Positions 1-5,007 of a stretch of 5,007 bases of DNA are shown one piece after another. Both the position numbers and the translations under genes were made by a program. Location of the stretch: assembly GCA_026985655.1 (NCBI GenBank), contig JALSQB010000022.1:1-5007 (forward strand), given 5' to 3'. The stretch comes from Campylobacteraceae bacterium (GTDB taxonomy: Bacteria > Campylobacterota > Campylobacteria > Campylobacterales > Sulfurovaceae). The notes below the pieces were generated by a model. It ran no database searches. It was not told where the DNA came from and worked only from the letters and a program-made list of their open reading frames with translations. How positions within the stretch are numbered: position 1 is the stretch's first letter; each line of letters begins with the position of its first letter.

Positions 1-581
1 TTTCCAATAGGACAAAATAAATCCAGCACTCTTCCTGTCAATTTAGAAGGGTTATACTCAAGTTTGAGTTGCTCTAGTGCATAAAGTGGGGTTAAGTTGT
101 CAAAGAGAGGTCTTTTTTTAGACTCTTCAGGAGGTAAGTAGTTAATGGCTTCAATTTTAAGTAGTGCATAATATTTCTCTTGGTCTTTAGGTTGCCTTAC
201 TTGACCTGTTACTATGTCACCATTTCTAAGGGCAAAACGTTTAATCTGTGTGCCACTTACATAGGTGTCATTTTGAGAGTTAGCAAAGTTTCCATCTTCT
301 GAACGTAAGAAACCATAACCATCATTCATCACCTCTAAAATACCTGTAAACAAGATGTACCCACCTTGGCTTACTTGCGATTTTAAAATCTCAAAAATAA
401 GGTCTTTACGTTTATATTCATTGGGGTTTTCAACACGCTCTTTGAGGGCAATGGCAACCAAATTTTCCAATGGCTCTTTTTGTAAGTCTTCTACCTTGTA
501 ACCTTTAACTGGTACATGGGTTCTATTGTTATTATTGTTTTTCTTATTATTGTTATGTTTTTTGGATTGTTGTTCGCTCAT
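1..581 (-). CDS. rho: Transcription termination factor Rho, N-terminal part (cut by window edge)
   Basis: Rho is a hexameric RNA-dependent ATPase/helicase that ends transcription at unstructured, C-rich sites. The visible 193 residues begin at ATG 581-579 and leave the window before the Walker A motif. Residues 9-19 are an Asn/Lys-rich run. Residues about 26-70 match the Rho N-terminal helical domain (RKDLIFEILKSQ at 58-69). Residues about 76-148 are the cold-shock-like RNA-binding domain, with DGYGFLRS at 87-94, DTYVS at 105-109, and QIKRFALRNGD followed by KYYALLKIEAIN, all close to E. coli Rho. The final LDLFCPIG (186-193) is the segment just before the ATPase core. An AAGAGGA ribosome site (591-585) sits 3 bases before the start. 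A Rho of usual length (about 420-440 residues) would need roughly 230-250 more residues beyond the window. Identity is very secure; only completeness is unknown. Confidence 0.96.
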   Translation of the reverse strand, partial: MSEQQSKKHNNNKKNNNNNRTHVPVKGYKVEDLQKEPLENLVAIALKERVENPNEYKRKDLIFEILKSQVSQGGYILFTGILEVMNDGYGFLRSEDGNFANSQNDTYVSGTQIKRFALRNGDIVTGQVRQPKDQEKYYALLKIEAINYLPPEESKKRPLFDNLTPLYALEQLKLEYNPSKLTGRVLDLFCPIG

Positions 582-584
582 AAG

Positions 585-591
585 TCCTCTT
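585..591 (-). promoter_or_regulatory. Ribosome binding site of rho
   Basis: On the minus strand AAGAGGA lies 3 bases before the rho ATG (4 bases from the GAGG core), a short but workable spacing. It supports the chosen start at 581. Confidence 0.6.
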
Positions 592-626
592 GAAAGCTGT
601 TTGGGGATTTTTTTGTCTTCTTTCGT

Positions 627-647
627 AGTGATGCTATTATAATCACT
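627..647. promoter_or_regulatory. Inverted repeat AGTGAT-N9-ATCACT over the rho promoter
   Basis: A perfect 6-base dyad (627-632 and 642-647) flanks GCTATTATA and encloses the -10-like hexamer of rho. The half-site spacing of about 15 bases centre to centre would suit a dimeric regulator, or the repeat could form a short hairpin. The regulator is unknown. In so AT-rich a spacer a chance dyad is possible, though the G and C positions in both arms make it a little less likely. Confidence 0.3.
636..641 (-). promoter_or_regulatory. Putative -10 element of the rho promoter
   Basis: The minus strand reads GTGATTATAATAGC, with a consensus TATAAT at 641-636. Transcription would start near 629, giving a leader of about 48 bases before the rho ATG. 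No clear -35 is visible, as is common in Campylobacterota sigma-70 promoters. The same bases also read TATAAT on the plus strand (638-643), so a plus-strand start here cannot be excluded. Confidence 0.45.
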
Positions 648-697
648 TTTTTGTTAAACTTAAGCTAAAATCATCTAAAGAACTTTAAACTCTTAGC

Positions 698-703
698 TAT
701 AAT
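698..703 (+). promoter_or_regulatory. Putative -10 element of the HAD phosphatase promoter
   Basis: TCTTAGCTATAATAC contains a consensus TATAAT 19 bases before the ATG at 723. The expected transcription start is near 710, leaving a very short leader that still includes the purine-rich AAAAGAGAA (711-719) as ribosome site. No -35 hexamer is evident. A 16-base version of the surrounding motif recurs at 2344-2359 on the other strand. Confidence 0.5.
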
Positions 704-722
704 ACTTAAAAAAAGAGAATTT

Positions 723-1550
723 ATGCAAAAATTATTTATTACTGATTTAGATCATACCTTTTTACAAAGCAATCAAACCGTCAGTTCCTTTTCAAAAGAG
801 ATATGGAATAGCAAAAGTTCTAAAGCCATGCTCTCTATTGCAACGGCACGAAGTTTTGCTAAAACCCAAGATTTTTTAAAAGATTTAAAGCTCAATTTTC
901 CACTCATCACACTTGATGGGGCAATGGTTGTAAACCGAGAAAAAAAAATCATAGATTTAAATGTTTTAAGCAAAGAGATTGGTGATGCCATTATTGAAGA
1001 GAGTAAAAAATTTGATATTTTTCCCTATGTTATTGCACTTAGTGACCATAAAAGTTTAGATGAAACATTCGATATTCCTTCCCAACTTAATTATTATCAA
1101 GAGCGTCTTATCAAAGAGTCCTATGCTTTAGATAAACGTTTAGCCTATGTCAAAAATATTAGAGGTGCAAAAGATACACTAAAGCTTGTTTATATGGGAG
1201 AAGAGCGTGTGTTACGTCCTTTAGCTGAACATCTTTTAAAAGTTTTTGGCAACACCATTGAGATTAAACTTGCCCCTGAGAACTATATGCAGTGCTACTT
1301 TTTAACAATTTTACACCCCTTAAGCGATAAAGCCCACGCCTTAAATAAAGTGCTTGAATATTTAAACCTTGATGCTAAAGAGAGTACTGTATTTGGAGAT
1401 GGTTTAAATGATATTGGAATGTTTAAATTAGCAGGAACTGCCATCGCCGTGCAAAATGCACTCGATGAAGTAAAAGCTAAAGCAGATATTGTCTTACAAG
1501 AGAGTAACGATGAAGATGCTGTGGCTAAATATTTAGAAAAAAATATTTAG
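723..1550 (+). CDS. Cof-type HAD-IIB family phosphatase (substrate unknown)
   Basis: This 275-residue soluble protein belongs to the haloacid dehalogenase superfamily, Cof/HAD-IIB subclass, whose members mostly dephosphorylate sugar phosphates and similar small metabolites. Motif I is DLDHT at 8-12 (nucleophile D8, acid/base D10). Motif II is in SIATARS (38-44). The motif III lysine is probably K203 in SDKAHAL. Motif IV is GDGLND at 225-230 (D226 and D230 bind Mg2+). The stretch of about residues 60-195 between motifs II and III is the C2 cap that sets substrate choice. All catalytic residues are present and the length is normal. The start is fixed by motif I at the very N-terminus and by purine-rich AAAAGAGAA upstream. 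Its stop overlaps that of the convergent response regulator. Because anmK, amgK and murU lie nearby, MurNAc-6-phosphate is a conceivable substrate, but this is inference: known MupP is a different HAD subclass. Confidence 0.9.
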   Translation: MQKLFITDLDHTFLQSNQTVSSFSKEIWNSKSSKAMLSIATARSFAKTQDFLKDLKLNFPLITLDGAMVVNREKKIIDLNVLSKEIGDAIIEESKKFDIFPYVIALSDHKSLDETFDIPSQLNYYQERLIKESYALDKRLAYVKNIRGAKDTLKLVYMGEERVLRPLAEHLLKVFGNTIEIKLAPENYMQCYFLTILHPLSDKAHALNKVLEYLNLDAKESTVFGDGLNDIGMFKLAGTAIAVQNALDEVKAKADIVLQESNDEDAVAKYLEKNI

Positions 1551-1553
1551 AAA
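1527..1553. repeat. Tandem 14-base duplication at the convergent gene ends
   Basis: AAATATTTAGAAA occurs at 1527-1539 and again at 1541-1553, one base apart, so the period is 14. It contains the stop codons of both convergent genes (TAG 1548-1550 plus, TAA 1549-1547 minus). Each copy starts with the palindrome AAATATTT, so the two copies could pair as an 8-base A/T-only stem with a 6-base loop. That would be at best a weak bidirectional terminator. Confidence 0.7.
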
Positions 1554-2224
1554 TTAATTTTATATCCTACACCATATTGATTTTTAATCAATTCAGTAGG
1601 TATCTTTTTACGTAAGTTTTTTACTAAGGTTCGAATGGAAGAGTTTGTAATGATTTTATCAAACTCATTTCCCCAAACATAAAAGAAAATTTCATCATCA
1701 GAACAAGGTATTCCATTTTTTTCAACCAACAATTCAAAGAGTTTTAACTCTCTTCTGGTTAAAAAGACTGACTCATCATTCCAAAAAAGTGTTTTACTTT
1801 TTGTATCCCATAAACAATCATAAGGCAGAGGAATTGACTGACCTCCTCCGATTTTTTTAGATATTTTTTCCAAAGCGTTCATAACATCTGAACGTAATAC
1901 AGGTTTAATAAGATAAGACGAAAAATTCAAATCAACAATATCTAAAAGTATCTCCCTATCTGAGTGTGCCGTTAAAGCAATCATCGGAACTTCACTGCCC
2001 TCTTCACGAATTTTCTTTGCAAGAACAATGCCACTTATTTTAGGAATAAGTAAATCCATAATAATAAGATGAACCTTATTTTCTTTATAGATACGATACG
2101 CTTCTTCTCCATCTCTTGCAATAAAAAGCTCATTACAGTTCTCTTCTAAGAAATAAGCGTATTTATCAATAATAACCTCTTCATCTTCTACATATAATAT
2201 ATTCAAATTTTTGAGTATCTTCAA
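1547..2224 (-). CDS. OmpR/PhoB-type response regulator (receiver plus winged helix), TTG start
   Basis: A 225-residue two-component transcription regulator. Residues about 6-125 are a CheY-like receiver: acidic pocket E13/D14 in YVEDEE, phospho-acceptor D57 in LIIMDLLIP, switch T85 in IALTA, and K107 in YLIKP. Residues about 150-225 form a winged-helix DNA-binding domain with LTRRELKLFELL (155-166), a recognition-helix region SSIRTLVKNLRKKI (195-208) and the wing YGVGYKI (217-223). All phosphotransfer residues are present, so it should be phosphorylated by a sensor kinase, but none lies in the window (orphan). Translation starts with TTG 2224-2222. AAGGA is placed 6 bases upstream and an in-frame TAA sits at 2236-2234, so no longer ATG form is possible. 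It follows murU by 133 bases on the same strand. Its target genes are unknown. Confidence 0.93.
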   Translation of the reverse strand: MKILKNLNILYVEDEEVIIDKYAYFLEENCNELFIARDGEEAYRIYKENKVHLIIMDLLIPKISGIVLAKKIREEGSEVPMIALTAHSDREILLDIVDLNFSSYLIKPVLRSDVMNALEKISKKIGGGQSIPLPYDCLWDTKSKTLFWNDESVFLTRRELKLFELLVEKNGIPCSDDEIFFYVWGNEFDKIITNSSIRTLVKNLRKKIPTELIKNQYGVGYKINF

Positions 2225-2230
2225 CTTCTT

Positions 2231-2235
2231 TCCTT
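2231..2235 (-). promoter_or_regulatory. Ribosome binding site that decides the TTG start of the response regulator
   Basis: Minus-strand AAGGA (2235-2231) is followed by 6 bases and then TTG. An in-frame TAA (2236-2234) overlaps it, so it cannot serve an ATG further upstream. The receiver beta-1 strand (LNILYVEDEE) starts only a few codons later. Confidence 0.7.
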
Positions 2236-2288
2236 ATTTTTCTACACTTCAATAATATGATTACATAATATTGTGAGCTAAGCGTGAT

Positions 2289-2303
2289 TTTCTTAATAAG
2301 AAA
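2289..2303. repeat. Palindrome TTTCTTA-A-TAAGAAA in the murU / response-regulator spacer
   Basis: This is a perfect 7-base inverted repeat with a one-base centre, 65-79 bases upstream of the response regulator start. It is too tightly spaced to be an efficient RNA hairpin, so if functional it would be a protein-binding site, for example for autoregulation. It is A/T-dominated and may be chance. Confidence 0.3.
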
Positions 2304-2343
2304 TAATAATTTTCCTATTTATTTATGTTATTGTTACAACTCT

Positions 2344-2359
2344 TTATAGCTAAGACTTT
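2344..2359 (-). promoter_or_regulatory. Promoter-like motif just after murU, upstream of the response regulator
   Basis: The minus strand reads AAAGTCTTAGCTATAA, which differs by one base from plus-strand 687-702 (AAACTCTTAGCTATAA) in the phosphatase promoter. The -10-like hexamer would be TATAAA (2348-2343), with a start near 2336 and a leader of about 110 bases before the TTG. Other -10-like TATTAT hexamers closer to the gene (minus strand, 2257-2252 and 2270-2265) are alternatives. No experiment or -35 supports any one of them. Confidence 0.3.
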
Positions 2360-3002
2360 ATTCTAATTGTTTATCTAATATTTTTAAACGGCTAGGCGTT
2401 CCAATGTCATACCATTTACCATCATAATACTCTGTTTCAAGCGTTTTTTCCTCTACAGCATTAAAAAGTAAAGGAGCTAAAGAAGATTTTGAAGAAGAGA
2501 GACCCTCAAAAAAACCTTTAGAATAATAGCCAATACCAGAAAAAGTATATTTTTTATTGCTCTCACCTAAGAAGAAATCTCCCTCTAAATTATGTTCAGG
2601 ATTATTAACAAGAATTAAATGTACTAATTTATTTTCTTTTAATTTAAAGTCATATAGATAATGATAATCCGTCCAAATATCACCATTGACCACTAAAAAA
2701 GTTTCAGAGAGCAAAGGTAGTGCCTTGATTATTCCTCCTGCTGTCTCTAATGCCCCCTCTTTTTGCTCGTCGGAAAAAATAATTTTGACCCCATAGTCTG
2801 AACCATCGCCTAAATAGTCAATAATTTGCTGACCCAAATAGGCTACATTAATAATAATTTCTCTAAATCCAGCTTTTTTAAGTGCTTCAATATGCCATAC
2901 AATTAAAGGTTTTCCTCCTACTTCTAAAAGTGGTTTTGGTTTATTATTTGTTAGTGGTCGCATACGGCTTCCTAAGCCTGCTGCTAAAATCATCGCTCTC
3001 AT
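2358..3002 (-). CDS. murU: N-acetylmuramate alpha-1-phosphate uridylyltransferase MurU
   Basis: The enzyme transfers UMP from UTP to MurNAc-1-phosphate, giving UDP-MurNAc in the cytoplasm, the last salvage step of cell-wall recycling. The 214 residues form one nucleotidyltransferase domain. The signature is LAAGLGSRMRPLT (7-19) with PKPLLEVGGKPLI at 22-34. INVAYLGQQIIDYLGDGS (51-68) and ALETAGGIIKALPLL (84-98) are very close to my recollection of Pseudomonas MurU. VNGDIWTD (105-112) carries metal-binding D108, and WYDIGTPSRL (197-206) lies near the C-terminus. Length fits MurU (about 220) and is shorter than most hexose-1-phosphate nucleotidyltransferases. The start at 3002 has AGGA 7 bases upstream, overlapping the amgK stop, which suggests translational coupling. 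Only 9 bases separate the two genes. A generic sugar-1-phosphate nucleotidyltransferase is the alternative, but the amgK/anmK neighbours make MurU much more likely. Confidence 0.88.
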   Translation of the reverse strand: MRAMILAAGLGSRMRPLTNNKPKPLLEVGGKPLIVWHIEALKKAGFREIIINVAYLGQQIIDYLGDGSDYGVKIIFSDEQKEGALETAGGIIKALPLLSETFLVVNGDIWTDYHYLYDFKLKENKLVHLILVNNPEHNLEGDFFLGESNKKYTFSGIGYYSKGFFEGLSSSKSSLAPLLFNAVEEKTLETEYYDGKWYDIGTPSRLKILDKQLE

Positions 3003-3011
3003 TGTCTAATC

Positions 3012-3944
3012 CTATTTCTCTCGTAAAAGTTGAGCCAAAGGTTTTAACTCATCGTATCTATCGCACACATCTAAGACATATTTTAAGGTCAAAGGAATAT
3101 TTTGTAAATATCTACTCTTACCATCACGAATGTTTAAACGTGCAAAAATACCTAAAATTTTGAGGTGTCTTTGAAGTGCCATAAAATCAAACCAACGTAA
3201 AAACTCTTCATCTGAAACATCTAATTGCTTTAAGGCTTTAAATTCAAGTGCCATCTCTTTAATAAGTGCTTCATCATACTCCACATAAACATCTTTAAGC
3301 ATAGAAACCAAATCATAAGTTAAAGGTCCTACTTTTGCATCTTGATAGTCAATAATAAAAAGTTTACCCTTAACTAACATAATGTTGCGTGAATGAAAAT
3401 CTCTATGCACAAAAAGCCCCTGTGGCTGAGCAAACACCTCATCTAAAATTAGATTAAGTATCTCCCCTAATTCGCCTAAGCTCTTTTCTGACAAAAAGGT
3501 ACTTTTATGTTGTCTTAAATACCACTCTTCCATTAAATTCATCTCAGAGAGGAAAAAATCTCTGTCATAAACTTCCATACCCTCTGTGTCGATGTTTTGC
3601 ATCTTGATAATCTCTGTTATCCCTTTCATGTAGAGTAACTGAACACTCATAGGACTCAACATATCCGCTAAATGCTGTGTACCTAAATCGGTTAAAAGTA
3701 AGAAACCTTCTTTTATATTTTGAGCAACAATACGTGGAACTTCCACATTTGCCTTAAGTAAACGTACCGAAATATCAATAAAAGGATACATACTATCTTT
3801 GTCTAAAGAGGAGTCCATCACAATAAACGTTTCATTCTCTAAACTTAAACGATAATACTTTCTAAAACTTGCATCAGCTTTTATCTCATCTAATCGATAA
3901 TTCTCATAAGCTAAACTCTCTATCCATGCTCTAATTTTTTGCAT
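3012..3944 (-). CDS. amgK: Anomeric MurNAc/GlcNAc kinase AmgK (aminoglycoside phosphotransferase fold)
   Basis: AmgK phosphorylates C1 of free MurNAc (and GlcNAc) with ATP, making the alpha-1-phosphate used by MurU. The 310-residue protein has the APH/choline kinase fold. ADASFRKYYRL (23-33) is the N-lobe nucleotide loop and LLLTDLGTQHL (82-92) lies near the hinge. The catalytic loop is VHRDFHSRNIM (179-189), with D182 and N187. The Mg2+ site is IIDYQDAKVGPLTYDL (197-212), led by D199. The C-lobe segment ALQRHLKILGIFARL (256-270) followed by RDGK is typical of AmgK rather than of antibiotic kinases. The ATG overlaps the end of anmK by 14 bases, and AGGGG (3955-3951) lies 6 bases upstream inside anmK, so translation is probably coupled. 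The close fit with downstream murU supports the assignment. Confidence 0.88.
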   Translation of the reverse strand: MQKIRAWIESLAYENYRLDEIKADASFRKYYRLSLENETFIVMDSSLDKDSMYPFIDISVRLLKANVEVPRIVAQNIKEGFLLLTDLGTQHLADMLSPMSVQLLYMKGITEIIKMQNIDTEGMEVYDRDFFLSEMNLMEEWYLRQHKSTFLSEKSLGELGEILNLILDEVFAQPQGLFVHRDFHSRNIMLVKGKLFIIDYQDAKVGPLTYDLVSMLKDVYVEYDEALIKEMALEFKALKQLDVSDEEFLRWFDFMALQRHLKILGIFARLNIRDGKSRYLQNIPLTLKYVLDVCDRYDELKPLAQLLREK

Positions 3945-5007
3945 ATATTGCCCCTAAAATTGTATTATTTTTTGCTGATGTAACTGATTTTAAATCCACT
4001 ACTTCATGTTGCAGTCGCTTATGTGCTAACCATGCAAATATCATCGCTTCCATATTATCAGCACTTACGCCATATTTTTCCGTAGAATCAACTTTGACGT
4101 TTGGCAATGCCTTTTGTAAGGTGTTCATTAAAAAAATATTTTTACTACCACCACCACAAACTAAAAGTTCTTTAATATTAAATTGTTTAATTTCGTTTGC
4201 AATCGATTGAACACTCAAAGCTAACAACGTGGCTTGAATATCTTCAGGGGCTATTTTATCATAGGCTTCTAAATATTTTATTAAAAATTTCTTATCAAAG
4301 TACTCTCTTCCTGTACTTTTAGGATATTTTAATAAAAAATACCCATCTTTCAATAAGCAACTTAACAATTTTTCATGAATTTGACCAGATTTTGCCCAAT
4401 CTCCATCTTTGTCATATGCTAAACCTTTATGTTCTTTTATCCATAAATCCATTAGAACATTACCACAACCTGTATCATACCCTATGAGTTCCTCTCCTAA
4501 AATAGAGATATTTGCCATGCCTCCAATATTTACAACAGCAACTTTGTCCAAGTGAGAAAATAAAAAATTATGAAAAGCTGGAGCAAAGGGCGCACCCTGC
4601 CCTCCTAATGCCACATCTTTAGAGCGAAAATCAGCCACCACCTCAATGCCTGTTTCCACGGCTAACACCGAAGCATTACCCAATTGCAAAGAGAAAGGAA
4701 ACGCTCCATTAGGTTCATGCCAAAGGGTTTGTCCATGTGAGCCAATAGCCACAACATCTTCTGCTTTATATTTAGTTTTGTCTAAAAGTTCATTAACAGC
4801 TTGTGCAAAGAAATAAGCTAACTTTACATCAAGTTGTCCAATTTTCTGTATGCTTGTAGTGCCATGGATTATCGCTAAAATTTCATTTTTAAAATTCTCT
4901 TCAAATGCTAAAAAATGAGAAGCTTCTAAAATGCAAGAGCTATCATCTACCCCACAAAGTGCTACATCTACGCCATCTAAGCTTGTCCCTGACATAATGC
5001 CTATGTA
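3931..5007 (-). CDS. anmK: 1,6-anhydro-N-acetylmuramic acid kinase AnmK (extreme N-terminus beyond window)
   Basis: AnmK hydrolyses the 1,6-anhydro bond of anhydro-MurNAc and phosphorylates it to MurNAc-6-phosphate, the entry step for recycled murein sugar. Counting from the Met at 4995: MSGTSLDGVDVALC (1-14) is the first nucleotide-binding loop. IGSHGQTLWHEP (84-95), ADFRSKDVALGGQGAPFAPAFH (121-142) and VNIGGMANIS (155-164) follow. YDTGCGN (173-179) holds the probable catalytic D174. STGREYFDKKF (227-237) and LLVCGGGSKN (277-286) complete the ASKHA-type kinase. The frame stays open to the edge and reads YIGI before that Met; family members begin with a short strand of this kind, so the true start lies just right of the window and 4995 is internal. 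DTGCGN differs from the DTGPGN I expect in the family. The gene heads the visible operon. Confidence 0.95.
   Translation of the reverse strand, partial: YIGIMSGTSLDGVDVALCGVDDSSCILEASHFLAFEENFKNEILAIIHGTTSIQKIGQLDVKLAYFFAQAVNELLDKTKYKAEDVVAIGSHGQTLWHEPNGAFPFSLQLGNASVLAVETGIEVVADFRSKDVALGGQGAPFAPAFHNFLFSHLDKVAVVNIGGMANISILGEELIGYDTGCGNVLMDLWIKEHKGLAYDKDGDWAKSGQIHEKLLSCLLKDGYFLLKYPKSTGREYFDKKFLIKYLEAYDKIAPEDIQATLLALSVQSIANEIKQFNIKELLVCGGGSKNIFLMNTLQKALPNVKVDSTEKYGVSADNMEAMIFAWLAHKRLQHEVVDLKSVTSAKNNTILGAIYAKN
3951..3955 (-). promoter_or_regulatory. Ribosome binding site of amgK inside anmK
   Basis: Minus-strand AGGGG (3955-3951) lies 6 bases before ATG 3944-3942, within the last codons of anmK. 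It fixes the amgK start and the 14-base gene overlap. Confidence 0.7.

Larger units (their letters stand above)
2358..5007 (-). other. Peptidoglycan sugar recycling operon anmK-amgK-murU
   Basis: Three minus-strand genes are joined by a 14-base overlap and a 9-base gap, so they are almost surely one transcript. Together they encode anhydro-MurNAc activation, anomeric phosphorylation and uridylylation, as in the Pseudomonas recycling route. The MurNAc-6-phosphate phosphatase between AnmK and AmgK is not within the operon as seen. The promoter lies to the right of the window. No strong hairpin plus T-tract follows murU, so read-through into the response regulator is possible. Confidence 0.85.

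Noticed and set aside
596..613. Rho-independent terminator suggested by GGGGATTTTTTT on the plus strand
   Set aside because: No inverted repeat precedes the T-run, and no plus-strand gene ends here; it is the rho leader read backward.
773..991. Minus-strand open frame of 72 codons inside the phosphatase gene
   Set aside because: It lies wholly antisense to a gene with intact HAD motifs and has no recognisable protein features.
723..1550. Direct orthologue of Pseudomonas MupP
   Set aside because: MupP is a HAD-IA protein of about 226 residues with a cap between motifs I and II. This protein is 275 residues with a C2-type cap between motifs II and III.
2304..2357. Intrinsic terminator for the murU operon
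   Set aside because: I found only 3-4 base A/T pairings and no T-tract after a stable stem.
2882..3163. Plus-strand open frame of 93 codons across the murU/amgK junction
   Set aside because: It is antisense to conserved coding sequence of both genes, and its Leu/Val-rich product is what the complement of such sequence gives. No ribosome site was seen.
3012..3944. Aminoglycoside resistance kinase
   Set aside because: The HRDFHSRN loop is shared by the whole fold, but the C-lobe RHLKILGIFARL segment and the coupling to murU and anmK point to AmgK.
4993..4995. ATG at 4995 as the start of anmK
   Set aside because: The frame continues as YIGI to the window edge, which matches the first strand of AnmK before SGTSLDG, so the true start is outside.

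Overview
This is an AT-rich chromosomal window, most likely from a free-living member of the Campylobacterota (epsilonproteobacteria; the Sulfurimonas, Sulfurospirillum or Arcobacter lineages are the closest impression). That placement rests on base composition, tight gene packing and protein character, not on a database match. I see no mobile element, RNA gene or CRISPR array. No stretch of 300 bases or more lacks a gene.

Layout, left to right. Positions 1-581 (minus strand) hold the N-terminal 193 residues of transcription termination factor Rho, which runs off the left edge. A 141-base divergent intergenic region carries back-to-back promoter-like elements for rho and for a plus-strand HAD-IIB (Cof-type) phosphatase at 723-1550. 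The phosphatase converges on, and overlaps by 4 bases, a minus-strand OmpR/PhoB-type response regulator (1547-2224) that starts with TTG. After a 133-base spacer come three tightly coupled minus-strand genes, in transcription order anmK (right edge, to 3931), amgK (3944-3012) and murU (3002-2358).

The three-gene operon is the main content. AnmK phosphorylates 1,6-anhydro-MurNAc to MurNAc-6-phosphate, AmgK makes MurNAc-1-phosphate from free MurNAc, and MurU makes UDP-MurNAc. This is the peptidoglycan recycling route known from Pseudomonas, which bypasses de novo UDP-MurNAc synthesis and so the fosfomycin target MurA. The connecting step, MurNAc-6-phosphate phosphatase (MupP in Pseudomonas, a HAD enzyme of another subclass), is not in the operon. 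The HAD-IIB phosphatase about 0.8 kb away is an attractive but unproven candidate. The orphan response regulator lies directly downstream of murU with no obvious terminator between them.

The core pathway is known biology. The less ordinary signals are the possible non-orthologous phosphatase, a 14-base tandem duplication that sets the stop codon of the phosphatase gene, a near-identical 16-base promoter-like motif upstream of both the phosphatase and the response regulator, and a dyad over the rho promoter.
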